Below are positions 41,417 to 49,712 of a DNA stretch of 64,000 nt, one piece after another. The DNA is from Sphingobacteriales bacterium (GTDB lineage: Bacteria > Bacteroidota > Bacteroidia > Chitinophagales > Chitinophagaceae): contig SEFT01000015.1 in NCBI GenBank assembly GCA_004144175.1, positions 1 to 64,000 of the forward strand, in the 5' to 3' direction. The notes under the pieces were generated by a model. That model ran no database searches. It saw only the letters and a program-made list of their open reading frames with translations, and had not been told where the DNA came from. The translations under genes and the position numbers were made by a program. Every line of letters starts with the position of its first letter. The stretch's first letter is position 1.

Positions 41417-41589
41417 ATTGTTGTCATTGTTGTCAGAACCACCTTAAGCCCTTTGTACATATAGCTTTCAGGCTGACAACAACGAAAGTTTTTATTGTGT
41501 TCTATTGTTGCTTTGTTGTCGGTTGCTTTTTTGGGGTTTGTTGTCAGAAACTGCATTGTTGTCGGTAAAAATCTGGTCATTGTTGTCAG
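41417..41589. repeat. Cluster of seven iteron-like repeats at the 3' end of the primase gene
   Basis: Copies of wTTGTTGTCrG occur at 41417, 41426, 41473 (inverted), 41512, 41537, 41555 and 41579. Three lie beyond the stop codon at 41492, so the cluster is not only a coding repeat. Inside the gene, the same DNA makes a repetitive SDNN/TDNN/SDNK protein tail. The position next to a replication protein gene suggests a replication origin. Confidence 0.6.
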
Positions 41590-44062
41590 ACTTTTGGACC
41601 TGTACAAGCTGTCCTTTTGGCCTTACATATACTCTTTGCCTACCGTGTTCCGACACGTATCGGGGATTTTTCTGCTGCTTCCAGCCAAGCTGCTGAAGTA
41701 TGGTGTGTACATGCTTGGTATTGGCCTTGCTCATCGGTTGCCGGTCTTGCAGCATTTCACGCCATATTTCAGAAACTGATACTACGTTACGTTGATGGGT
41801 GCCGTGTTCCTGAACAGTCAAAAAGGTAGATGTGCCGCCCCTGTACCATCCTTGCCTATCTTCTACTTTGATGTTGCGCCATGTTTCAGGATCCGGTAAA
41901 AGCGTATCAAGGTATTGCTGTATTTCGCCGGTCCTATCATCCCATTCAGCATGTTCTTGTTGTTCCGCTGCTGCTAGTTCTTCTATTTCGGGCGAAAGGT
42001 GTAGCGGTTCATTGTGTTTGTACAAATACAAAGCTTCAGCCCATACTTGCCCTATTTCATCTTCTGTAAGGTCTGTAAAGACACTTTTAATCGGTGGCTG
42101 TACTTTGGTATCAACAGGCCAAAAGCGGCGGTTTCCCGTAACGTCCTGTAAAAATTCCCTGTTGTTAGTTGTGCCGAAGAAAACGCATTGCCGTGGAAAG
42201 TATTCAAGCCGACGACCGTAAGACATTCTAAAGCGGTCTTCTTGCTTTGAAAGGAAACTTTTCGCAGACTCAACTTCAGTTTTGCGAAGGCCTGCCAGCT
42301 CACCAATTTCAACCAGCCAAGCACCTTGTATTTGTTCAGGTGCCTCTTTCCCATTCTTCAGCATGTGAAAGTTGAAGCTATCGCTGAACCATTGCCGGCC
42401 TAGCCTGTTCAGTATTGTGCTTTTACCTATCCCCTGTTCGCCTACAAGTACAAGCATGTTATCAAACTTGCACCCCGGACGAAATACACGCGCAACAGCA
42501 GCAACAATAGCTTTGCGCGTTACGTGCCTGGTATATTCAGTATCTTTTGCACCCAGGTAATCTATTAGCAGCGTGTCAATCCTTTCTTGTTGATCCCAAA
42601 CGAGGGAATTAAGATAATCGCGTACGGCATGAAAGCTATTACGCTGATACACCACCTGTAAAGCGTCTTCTATCAAAGCAGATGTAACTACAATAGAATG
42701 CCATAATTTGAGGCGGTATTTCAGGTTAGCTATATCTGAATCCTTAATGTAAGTATCTACTGAATCGTTGCGCCAAGGCAAGCGCCCTATTATCAATTCA
42801 CGACCGGAAAATATATCTTTCTTAAAACGGCCCTTCAGTCTTGTATCATTTTCCAGTATGTTAACCAGGTTATCTATTGTAGCGTATGGTATGCCTTGCC
42901 TGTTGACTTCTAGCTTTTCACTTTTCCATTCGCTGTTATCTTCTTCGGCCTCTTCATCATCAGCCGGGAATTCGTCTGCAAAATCATCTTTTAGTTGTGC
43001 TTCGCGTTCTGAAAACATTACCCGCTTTACATCCTTGTCACTGGTTGCAAAATCCTGCATAGCGATAAAGGAGGGCCGTTTGTTGGCAGGTGTCGAAGCG
43101 CTTGTATTATCGTCCTTATTCCCGAACTTATGAATGCGTACCAGGTCGAAGGCATTGCATAGTTTATTACTGGTCGGGTCTGTACCGTGATGGCTGAATG
43201 CAAATTTATCTTCATAGATAACCAAGCCTCCCGCCGTGCTGCCTTCGATATACGTATAGCGCCCTTCCATATCACAAGGCGCGTACACATCAAAAAGAAA
43301 CTTTTCAATTGCTTCTTGAATTGTATAAGCCCGACAAAAGGCACCTATTACCCCGGTCTTTTCTAGCGGGTCGCCCTGTTTCTTTATAGCATTTTGAATT
43401 ACGGCGCTGAATTGTTCGCTAACAGGCCATTCACTTGAATCGCGCCAATCATGGTATGTGCTTAAAACCTGATCAGCAGACAGCCAAGGCCCGTCCTGGT
43501 GCTTGAAGTAATAGTCTACGTCTTTTGGCGTAGACGGCCAATACATCAGGCGTTCCGGTTGGAAGCCTGTATTGTCGAACTGCTCAATGCCCAGATCGCC
43601 AGCAATACGCCGGGCTATAGCTACATATTCATCAGCATATACTTCACGGTCAAGCGGCATAACAAGGCGAAGCCGTGGCTTAGCCTCGGTATGCTTATGG
43701 GTTGAATACATAGCTGCAGCATAGCCATATATTAGCTCAAACATTCCCCATATATCCGGTTCTGCAAAATCAAGATCGAGCGTAACAAGCTGCCTATGCG
43801 CAACATGGTCTTTTTTCCGCTTACCGTTCTGCAAATATCCCCCGACAAAGCCGCCTATGTCCTTTATTTCGTCTTGCCTGCTTTTTGGTGCTGCTAGATA
43901 TTCCCGAATTGTTTCGGGCGTTTTATGCGTCTGTTGCAGCCTGATAAAAAGATCAGATAGTAGCATTTGCTTGTTCTGCCAATTCTTTTCATGCCTGTTT
44001 TTACCTATGGCAATATCAAAAAGTCCGTCGTGCTTTAGTATTATCGGGGGTCGTTCATTCAT
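41492..44062 (-). CDS. Primase (BT4734/AEP-like)-VapE-type helicase replication protein
   Basis: An 856-residue replication protein. The N-terminal domain is like the BT4734/BF3469-type primase-polymerase region: 'QLVTLDLDFAEPDIWG', 'MYSTHKHTEAKPRLRLVMPL' and 'EQFDNTGFQPERLMYWPS'. The C-terminal domain is VapE/SF3-like with Walker A 'VLVGEQGIGKSTILNRLG', Walker B region 'GAWLVEIGELAGL' and sensor 'RQCVFFGTTNNREFLQD'. I start at 44062 (MNERPPII); an earlier start at 44191 would overlap the HTH gene. VapE-like primase-helicases are typical for phage satellites and ICEs. The C-terminal 35 residues are low-complexity and coincide with the repeat cluster. Confidence 0.8.
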   Translation of the reverse strand: MNERPPIILKHDGLFDIAIGKNRHEKNWQNKQMLLSDLFIRLQQTHKTPETIREYLAAPKSRQDEIKDIGGFVGGYLQNGKRKKDHVAHRQLVTLDLDFAEPDIWGMFELIYGYAAAMYSTHKHTEAKPRLRLVMPLDREVYADEYVAIARRIAGDLGIEQFDNTGFQPERLMYWPSTPKDVDYYFKHQDGPWLSADQVLSTYHDWRDSSEWPVSEQFSAVIQNAIKKQGDPLEKTGVIGAFCRAYTIQEAIEKFLFDVYAPCDMEGRYTYIEGSTAGGLVIYEDKFAFSHHGTDPTSNKLCNAFDLVRIHKFGNKDDNTSASTPANKRPSFIAMQDFATSDKDVKRVMFSEREAQLKDDFADEFPADDEEAEEDNSEWKSEKLEVNRQGIPYATIDNLVNILENDTRLKGRFKKDIFSGRELIIGRLPWRNDSVDTYIKDSDIANLKYRLKLWHSIVVTSALIEDALQVVYQRNSFHAVRDYLNSLVWDQQERIDTLLIDYLGAKDTEYTRHVTRKAIVAAVARVFRPGCKFDNMLVLVGEQGIGKSTILNRLGRQWFSDSFNFHMLKNGKEAPEQIQGAWLVEIGELAGLRKTEVESAKSFLSKQEDRFRMSYGRRLEYFPRQCVFFGTTNNREFLQDVTGNRRFWPVDTKVQPPIKSVFTDLTEDEIGQVWAEALYLYKHNEPLHLSPEIEELAAAEQQEHAEWDDRTGEIQQYLDTLLPDPETWRNIKVEDRQGWYRGGTSTFLTVQEHGTHQRNVVSVSEIWREMLQDRQPMSKANTKHVHTILQQLGWKQQKNPRYVSEHGRQRVYVRPKGQLVQVQKSDNNDQIFTDNNAVSDNKPQKSNRQQSNNRTQ

Positions 44063-44102
44063 GCGGCGCGTGTGTGAGAAGTAAGAATGCGAAGTATACA
44101 GC

Positions 44103-44402
44103 TTAGGATGCCGCTTTAATAGTTCGTAGTGCCTCGTCAAGATCGCTACGCTTGAAATACACACGACCGCCTGTACGATGTGCCTTAACACGCCCCTCGC
44201 TTACCCAAGTCGAAAGAGTAGGCAATGAAATATTGAAGAAATCAGCAGCTTGTTTTCGCGTCAACGGTTTATCATCAAAAGCCGTTTGTTCCTGTTGGTG
44301 GGAACTTGGTAGGAATTGCTGAAGCTGCTCTTTTACGATATCAGCCAGCATCGTTCGCATGTCCGTTAAAGGGATTGGACTTAATACTATATCGTTGCCC
44401 AT
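44103..44402 (-). CDS. Excisionase-like helix-turn-helix protein
   Basis: A 99-residue protein. The C-terminal half is a MerR-like/excisionase-family HTH: 'PLTRKQAADFFNISLPTLSTWVSEGRVKAHRTGG' (landmarks LTRKQAADFFNISLPTLSTW and VYFKRSDLDEAL). The N-terminal 45 residues are a helical linker. It lies between the hypothetical protein at 44531 and the primase gene. Two operator-like dyads sit just upstream of its start, so it is probably regulated through them, perhaps by itself. Likely roles are excision control or transcription of the element's early genes. Confidence 0.75.
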   Translation of the reverse strand: MGNDIVLSPIPLTDMRTMLADIVKEQLQQFLPSSHQQEQTAFDDKPLTRKQAADFFNISLPTLSTWVSEGRVKAHRTGGRVYFKRSDLDEALRTIKAAS

Positions 44403-44460
44403 TTCGTACTAACTTTTATTTAGTTAGCACAAATGTGATACATCAGTTTTGTGGGGGATA

Positions 44461-44530
44461 TTGTGGGTTCCCACAATTATTTACAGCATTTTGCTATTTC
44501 CGACTTTTGCGAGGTTGTGGGTTCCCACAA
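44461..44530. promoter_or_regulatory. Two direct copies of a 16-bp dyad upstream of the excisionase-like gene
   Basis: TTGTGGGTTCCCACAA occurs at 44461-44476 and 44515-44530, 54 bp apart. The arms are TTGTGGG/CCCACAA with a 2-base spacer. The copies extend to 23 bases with one difference. They lie 60-130 bases upstream of the excisionase-like start and end right at the stop of the 44531 gene. They look like binding sites for a dimeric repressor. Confidence 0.68.
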
Positions 44531-45400
44531 CTATTTATCGTCTTTTGTCAGTTCTTCTTTTAATTTTTGGATTAAGTTTTTCATTTGCTTCTTATCAATC
44601 AGTTCCAGCGCTTCAATGACTTCCGCAAGTACCGGCTTAGTTCTGATCTTGTGATTTCCTTTTACCTCAATACCGTTCGGCAAATACGTCGCGGCTGATC
44701 TGACAGAGTCTTCATTATAGCCGAATGACATTTCAAAGAACCTTGCTAGGCCGCTTTTATTTTGATTAAGGTTTTCCAGAAGTATGTTTAACGCTCCTAA
44801 TTCATGAAGTATCAGCAATGTTGCGCTTTGACTAATTTTTCCTACACTTTTATCTTCCAGCCGCGGCGTACTGATATTATACACATGCTTCAATTTGTCT
44901 ATCTCATCAACTGTTATACCCCACTCGCTGCATACACGTTCAAAGTCTATACTGAACTGATAACATACCCTGAATATGGCGGCAAGGCCATCAGAGCGCC
45001 AACTCATATATTTTAGCGCATTGTTATCAGTTATTTTAGCACCATGTTCTTCGTCAATTACATAAACGTATTCGCTTTCACGAATAAGGCGGTCATAGTT
45101 GTCATCTGAAAAAATATTCCCTTCTCGGTTCCATAAATCCGTACTAAAAGAGTGTAATACTTCGCGGATATAAGCTAATTGATGTGCCTGGGTAGGCAAG
45201 ATGTATAAATTATCTTTTAGTTCTATTGAAAACGCATCCCAATCACTAATACCTTTTTCATCGCCCCAAAAATCAAAATATGCTCCTACCCGCCCATGCT
45301 CCGGGTTTGATGGGTCACGCAAAGCAGCAAATTCACCTTGCTTACAAAGAGTATTTACAGTGATTATTTGTTTTAGAATATCTCTTTTTAGTGTTATCAT
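44531..45400 (-). CDS. Hypothetical protein coupled to the integrase
   Basis: A 289-residue soluble protein of unknown family. Its start overlaps the stop of the integrase gene by 4 bases (ATGA at 45397-45400). Landmarks are 'KQGEFAALRDPSNPEHGRVG', 'SDWDAFSIELKDNLYILPTQ' and 'LELIDKKQMKNLIQKLKEEL' at the C-terminal end. No known catalytic motif is seen. Its tight coupling to the integrase makes a role in integration or regulation plausible. The last bases of the gene touch the downstream dyad. Confidence 0.65.
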   Translation of the reverse strand: MITLKRDILKQIITVNTLCKQGEFAALRDPSNPEHGRVGAYFDFWGDEKGISDWDAFSIELKDNLYILPTQAHQLAYIREVLHSFSTDLWNREGNIFSDDNYDRLIRESEYVYVIDEEHGAKITDNNALKYMSWRSDGLAAIFRVCYQFSIDFERVCSEWGITVDEIDKLKHVYNISTPRLEDKSVGKISQSATLLILHELGALNILLENLNQNKSGLARFFEMSFGYNEDSVRSAATYLPNGIEVKGNHKIRTKPVLAEVIEALELIDKKQMKNLIQKLKEELTKDDK

Positions 45401-46692
45401 ACTGTTGGCTGTTTGCCTTCAGCGCGTTTTGCCCAAATCTCGCTAAGGTGCTTGGCATGCTCTGAAGGTGTGACTCTGATATATTTCAAAAATGCCTTTT
45501 CTGTCTTATGCCCGGTTATTGCCATTATCGTAAGTGTAGGCGTACCGGCTAAATATTCATTGGTGGCGAATGAGCGCCGGGCCGTATGGGTTGTAACAAG
45601 ATCGGCTTTAATATAGCGCTCTGTTTTCTTCTTTCCGGCCTTGGTGTAGGTAACTGATACTTCTGTTTCTAAGAGATGGTCAACCTCTTTAGCAACTTCT
45701 TTTATGTAGTCGTTCATTTTCTGATTGCTCAGGCTCTTAGGCAAAGCGCCGTCGTACTTTTCCATAATTGCAGCAACTTCACTATGCACCGGGATGATAA
45801 CAGGCTTTCCGGTCTTTACCTGTTGAGCTATCTCTATAAAGCCGTCTTTCACCTGCTCAGGCTTAAGGATGGAGAAGTCAGAAAAACGCAGGCCGGTATA
45901 GCAGCCAATCAAAAACAGATCCCGAACATGATCTAAGCGGGGATTGTCTGACAAATCAACACCGTTGATAAGTTGCAGCTTGTTTTCATTTAGGTAAATA
46001 CTATCTGTTTCTTCTGATATGGATAAGAACCGCTTACCCTTGTGCAGCGTATTTGTAGTAAGCTGCATTTCGTTGGCTTCGTTCATTATCAGTTTAACGG
46101 TCTGTACTTGCTTTCCTATGGTGTTTGCTGCGAACTTCAGCACCTTGGTAAGGTATTCGGTATAATCGCTGTAAAAGGACATATCTACGTCCTCAAAGCG
46201 GTATGTTCTTTTCTTGTGGTCCTGGAATGTTTCAAGCCTGCCAAGTGACTGCTTATAGAACTTTATCGTACCGGCTGATATCGGTTTGCCGGTTCGGGGG
46301 TGTAACCTGGTACCTTCTTCGGAACGTTTGATAATGTCTTTGAAGAAGCTGACAAGGGTTACATCTGTCTTTTTTGCAATATTGGGTTTTATGATAGCGT
46401 CGAGCAGCTTTTTAAGCTCATCAGGTTCAGGCAGCAGGTTATCGTTATCATTGCTATACTTTCTGATTACGCTCTTAATTTCAGCCTTCCAGCGCGTAAG
46501 GCGGGCATTAAATTCGGGGTACTCCTTGAAATCCTTTGTTTCCCTGGTTAGTTGCGCTTTCCGGTTCCAGTGTTTGGGGTGTATGCTATCAGGCAAGTAG
46601 TATTTACATTCCTTGCCGCCATACCATATATGCGCAAATATAGCGGTCGGTTTATCATCATTCGGCCTTTTGAGGTAGTACGAAACTTGCAT
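45397..46692 (-). CDS. Tyrosine recombinase (integrase) of the island
   Basis: A 431-residue phage/ICE-type integrase. The N-terminal arm-binding domain (SYYLKRPNDDKPTAIFAHIW) and core-binding domain (SAGTIKFYKQSLGRLETF) precede a catalytic domain with R in 'GCYTGLRFSDF', H-x-x-R in 'THTARRSFATNEYLAGTPT', H in 'ITGHKTEKAF' and Tyr in 'LKYIRVTPSEH'. The start is 46692 (MQVSYYLK); a longer TTG-started frame to 46749 is not needed. It lies about 200 bases from the right att repeat, facing inward. This is the standard Bacteroidota arrangement at the tRNA-proximal end of an integrated element. Confidence 0.88.
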   Translation of the reverse strand: MQVSYYLKRPNDDKPTAIFAHIWYGGKECKYYLPDSIHPKHWNRKAQLTRETKDFKEYPEFNARLTRWKAEIKSVIRKYSNDNDNLLPEPDELKKLLDAIIKPNIAKKTDVTLVSFFKDIIKRSEEGTRLHPRTGKPISAGTIKFYKQSLGRLETFQDHKKRTYRFEDVDMSFYSDYTEYLTKVLKFAANTIGKQVQTVKLIMNEANEMQLTTNTLHKGKRFLSISEETDSIYLNENKLQLINGVDLSDNPRLDHVRDLFLIGCYTGLRFSDFSILKPEQVKDGFIEIAQQVKTGKPVIIPVHSEVAAIMEKYDGALPKSLSNQKMNDYIKEVAKEVDHLLETEVSVTYTKAGKKKTERYIKADLVTTHTARRSFATNEYLAGTPTLTIMAITGHKTEKAFLKYIRVTPSEHAKHLSEIWAKRAEGKQPTV

Positions 46693-46891
46693 TAAATCGG
46701 GGTCTTGATTGTTGCGGTTCAAAATTACTAAAAAAGGTCTTCGGGGCAAGCATTGGGGTAAGGTATTTCTTACTTTAGTCCGCTATTGTCTTAATTCAAC
46801 TTTATCAGTAATCCGCGAAAATGCTTGACTATAAAGGATTAAACCGGAAAATGAAATAAAACGAGATAAAATAGGATAAAGAGGGTTTTAG

Positions 46892-46914
46892 TCCAGGTCG
46901 GACTACGTTTAAAA
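46892..46914. repeat. attR, direct repeat of the tRNA-Gln 3' end
   Basis: Perfect 23-bp copy of 16922-16944 (begins TCCAGGTCGG). Only the T-arm and 3' acceptor half of the tRNA are present here, not the whole gene. It marks the right boundary of the island. Confidence 0.85.
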
Positions 46915-46918
46915 GCTT

Positions 46919-46950
46919 AAAGACCCGCATATTGTGCGGGTCTTTTTTAT
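46919..46950 (+). terminator. Displaced tRNA-Gln terminator
   Basis: A 9-bp stem AGACCCGCA/TGCGGGTCT with a 5-base loop and a following T-run (TTTTTTATT). It sits just outside attR at the distance where the tRNA-Gln terminator would have been before integration. Confidence 0.75.
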
Positions 46951-47073
46951 TGCATCATCCGCGCCTGTCGTCACAATTGTATTCTCTCGTATATTTACTT
47001 CAACAAGTCGTCTAATTTGACCTTATGATGATGCACGGCTATTAGATCATCCGCCATAATCCAATAAACCCTG

Positions 47074-47676
47074 ATGAAAATGATAAGGCTGATATCAATT
47101 GTTCTGGTTGGTGGGCTTTTAACTTATCTAACCTATAAGTCAAGAACGCAAAGCTTTCTATTTGAAGAGTTGATTTGGGGGATATTGATAGTGATTGGTT
47201 CGCTGATAGTTACGTGGACTGCTTTTAGAGACTTTCAAACATTTAAGCGGAAGAATCGAATTTCCAACTTCAGACTAACGTTTCTGTGCCTAGCATTCAT
47301 TATGATTATTATTAGTTTGGAAATACGTATAACAAACACCTTTAACAAGCCAACACTTTTGAAGTTTTATTACGACGGAGATTTTAACGGTACTGCTATT
47401 GACTTCAAAACGGACGGAACCTATATTTTCGATAATTCGGCTATTGGGTTTAGCAGCTACTTTTATGGAACGTACAAAATTGCAGGAAACAGAATTACTT
47501 TGGATAAGGACACAATAGCGAATCTTACAGACTTGAAATATTTCGAGATACAAGAAAAACAAATTAAGGAGAGAGAATCTGAGCTATTTGCATTTCAAAT
47601 TGATAATGCAGGAAATGTCATTGAACGCTCAATGGAATATAGAGTAACTATTGACAACCGAAAAAGTAAAAATTAG
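47074..47676 (+). CDS. Hypothetical membrane protein
   Basis: A 200-residue protein with three N-terminal hydrophobic helices (LISIVLVGGLLTYLTY; LIWGILIVIGSLIVTWTAF; LTFLCLAFIMIIISLEI) and a C-terminal soluble domain of about 110 residues. That domain has 'FNGTAIDFKTDGTYIFDNSA' and 'SSYFYGTYKIAGNRITLDKD', a beta-rich lipocalin-like pattern. No family is known to me. The gene is AT-rich like the island but lies outside attR. Confidence 0.6.
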   Translation: MKMIRLISIVLVGGLLTYLTYKSRTQSFLFEELIWGILIVIGSLIVTWTAFRDFQTFKRKNRISNFRLTFLCLAFIMIIISLEIRITNTFNKPTLLKFYYDGDFNGTAIDFKTDGTYIFDNSAIGFSSYFYGTYKIAGNRITLDKDTIANLTDLKYFEIQEKQIKERESELFAFQIDNAGNVIERSMEYRVTIDNRKSKN

Positions 47677-47772
47677 CCAATACATCTATTGTTACCGAAA
47701 AATTTCTATTTGCATAGCACGATGCAAACAACATATAATCGCCAAAAAAAACATTATACATAGCTAACAAAT

Positions 47773-48429
47773 ATGACAGCTGACGAATTTGTAAAAGGTT
47801 TTTATTTAGAACGCCAATCATTTATAGACACTTATTTCAATGCTGAAAGCGATTCAGAAATTTCTGCGTTAATTGAGTCACTCAATCTTGATCATAGAGG
47901 AACCGAGCGGCTGCGGCAAATTCTTAGCGGCTCATTGCGTGATGTAATATATACCACACTATTTGGACTCGACGGAGCAGCAAGCATCGGAGGAAAGCAA
48001 GTTATGTATAAACTCTTTGACGAAGAAAGCAATGAATTAACAGGCGGAGAAATTGAAGCATTTGCTTATGATTATTTTCATAGCAACAAACTTCAGATCG
48101 ATAAAGGCGGTGCGGACTTTATTGCAACCCTTACATACCTTACAACAGAAAAAGGAGGAAGACAAACCCCAGCCTTATCCGGCTACAGACCGCAGATAAA
48201 GTTTGATTTTTCTGAAATACAAACTTCAGGGCAGCAAACATTCATCGACCGCAAAATGGTGTATCCAGGTGATAGTGTTGAAGCTGAAATAAAAATAATT
48301 GCTGCAGAGTACTTTAATGGGCAATTAAAAGAAAAGATGAAATTTGATTTTAGAGAAGGTTCCCGAATTATTGGAACAGGTCAGATCAAACACATTGTAA
48401 ACAAAGAGTTGAAGCAACCCAAGGGCTAG
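47773..48429 (+). CDS. Protein with a standalone EF-Tu domain III-like C-terminal half
   Basis: A 218-residue protein. The C-terminal part (about 114-210) resembles EF-Tu domain III: 'TTEKGGRQTPALSGYRPQIK' corresponds to EF-Tu's KEEGGRHTPFFKGYRPQF, 'MVYPGDSVEAEIKI' to MVMPGDN, and 'KFDFREGSRIIGTGQIKHI' to FAIREGGRTVGAGVV. There is no GTPase domain and no domain II. The N-terminal 110 residues are a separate domain with 'FGLDGAASIGGKQVMYKLFD' and 'LTGGEIEAFAYDYF'. The function is unknown; it might bind aa-tRNA, or EF-Tu partners. It is followed 25 bases later by a hydrolase gene on the same strand. Confidence 0.75.
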   Translation: MTADEFVKGFYLERQSFIDTYFNAESDSEISALIESLNLDHRGTERLRQILSGSLRDVIYTTLFGLDGAASIGGKQVMYKLFDEESNELTGGEIEAFAYDYFHSNKLQIDKGGADFIATLTYLTTEKGGRQTPALSGYRPQIKFDFSEIQTSGQQTFIDRKMVYPGDSVEAEIKIIAAEYFNGQLKEKMKFDFREGSRIIGTGQIKHIVNKELKQPKG

Positions 48430-48454
48430 AACATTGCTATAAACAGGCTAAACT

Positions 48455-49402
48455 GTGACCGTAAAACGCAAATGGATAAAACGCAGCCTTTGGGCTTTAG
48501 TTACAATGTTCGCTCTAATGAATGTTGTAGCGATTTTCCATTCTTATAAGTTCACCCACTTTACCAATGGCGACGTTGAAAAGACGAAAGATGCCGTAAA
48601 GCTTACAACGTCACAGAAAATAAAGACGCTGGTCTTTGGTGTGAACAATCCAAGGCCGCAGAACAAGACTACTCCTGCAAGGCGTTACGAAACAATAAAA
48701 CTTAAAAGCAACAGGGAGATAGAATGCTGGAGCATCGGTATAGCAAACCCTAAAGGAACCATAATACTCTTCCACGGTTTCAGTACCGATAAATCAATAA
48801 TGCTTGACAAAGCAGACGTCTTTCTTCAACTAGGTTACAATGTTCTGCTTGTAGATTTTATGGGTTCAGGCGGATCAGAAGGTAATCAAACTACCATTGG
48901 ATATCTCGAGGCGGAGCAAGTAAAAACCTGCTTTGACTATCTTACTCAAAAAGGAGAAAAGTCCATCTACATCTTTGGCGTCTCCATGGGGGCAGTGGCT
49001 GCAATGAAGGCAATCAGTGACCTTGATATTGAGCCGAAAGGAATTATCATTGAATGCCCATTCGGTTCGATGTATAAGACCGTTTGCGCCCGGTTCGAGA
49101 CTATGCATGCGCCAACTTTCCCGATGGCAGGGCTTCTAGTTTTTTGGGGTGGACTGCAAAATGGATTTTGGGCATTCGGGCATAATCCTACAGCGTATGC
49201 TAAGAAAATTAGTTGCCCGACACTTCTACTCTACGGCGCAAAAGACGACAAAGTAAGCCGAAGGGAAATTGACGATATTTATAAGAATTTGACAGGAAAG
49301 AAAAAGCTAAGGATTTATCACGACGCCGGCCATGAAAACTATCTGGCAAAATACCCAAACGAATGGATGCATGATGTGAGTCAATTCCTGACGATGCATT
49401 AA
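48455..49402 (+). CDS. Membrane-anchored alpha/beta hydrolase
   Basis: A 315-residue protein with a single N-terminal membrane anchor (SLWALVTMFALMNVVAIFHS), then an alpha/beta hydrolase fold. The oxyanion strand is 'TIILFHGFSTDKSI', the nucleophile elbow 'IFGVSMGAVAAM' (GxSxG), acid in 'LLYGAKDDKVSRREID' and His in 'IYHDAGHENYLAKYP'. The family is close to BEM46/serine aminopeptidase S33. A GTG codon at 48455 is used as start, as the anchor begins right after. It follows the EF-Tu-like gene by 25 bases. Confidence 0.78.
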   Translation: MTVKRKWIKRSLWALVTMFALMNVVAIFHSYKFTHFTNGDVEKTKDAVKLTTSQKIKTLVFGVNNPRPQNKTTPARRYETIKLKSNREIECWSIGIANPKGTIILFHGFSTDKSIMLDKADVFLQLGYNVLLVDFMGSGGSEGNQTTIGYLEAEQVKTCFDYLTQKGEKSIYIFGVSMGAVAAMKAISDLDIEPKGIIIECPFGSMYKTVCARFETMHAPTFPMAGLLVFWGGLQNGFWAFGHNPTAYAKKISCPTLLLYGAKDDKVSRREIDDIYKNLTGKKKLRIYHDAGHENYLAKYPNEWMHDVSQFLTMH

Positions 49403-49500
49403 GTGTTCTTTGCAAAAAACATATCATACAATGCTGACTGATGTAATCAATTCAACATAACATAGCGAAAAATAATCTACACAAAACCCAATCAACGATT

Positions 49501-49704
49501 ATGTTACTCATTGCGATTTTAGTTCCGGCGCTATCCTTTCTATTACGAGGCAAAATCTTCCAAGGTATCATTTTTATTATTTTGCAAGTAACGCTGATAG
49601 GATGGCTGCCCGCCGCTTTTTGGGCCGCGCTATCGTTGAATAATGCCAGAGCTGAAAAGCGTGCGCATAAGATCATTGAGTCGATGCGTGCTACAAGACA
49701 GTAA
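49501..49704 (+). CDS. Pmp3/YqaE-like small membrane protein
   Basis: A 67-residue protein with two hydrophobic helices: 'LLIAILVPALSFLLRG' and 'FQGIIFIILQVTLIGWLPAAFWAAL' (landmark GIIFIILQVTLIGWLPAAFW). The layout and the 'IGWLPA-x-WA' end match the Pmp3/YqaE family, small membrane peptides linked to stress. A basic C-terminal tail follows (KRAHKIIESMRATRQ). It stands alone, about 100 bases after the hydrolase gene. Confidence 0.72.
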   Translation: MLLIAILVPALSFLLRGKIFQGIIFIILQVTLIGWLPAAFWAALSLNNARAEKRAHKIIESMRATRQ

Positions 49705-49712
49705 TATTGTAG

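Larger units (their letters stand above)
16922..46914. mobile_element. Integrated genomic island at tRNA-Gln, about 30 kb
   Basis: The boundaries are the 23-bp att repeats at 16922 and 46892. A tyrosine recombinase starts 200 bases inside the right repeat, and an excisionase-like HTH protein and a primase/VapE helicase follow. Small, AT-richer unknown genes fill both arms, while the middle 10.6 kb (24128-34743) resembles host DNA. No conjugation genes, capsid genes or terminase are present. It may be a defective prophage, a phage satellite, or two elements stacked around a segment of host DNA. Confidence 0.7.
46693..47073. other. 381-base gap with attR and terminator
   Basis: No gene is seen here. 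The stretch runs from the integrase start to the next plus-strand gene. It holds the right att repeat at 46892-46914 and the terminator hairpin at 46921-46948. The remainder is AT-rich upstream DNA of the integrase. Confidence 0.6.

Noticed and set aside
44063-44191. Longer start of the primase-helicase gene
   Set aside because: It would overlap the excisionase-like gene by 89 bases and adds no domain; the ATG at 44062 is better.
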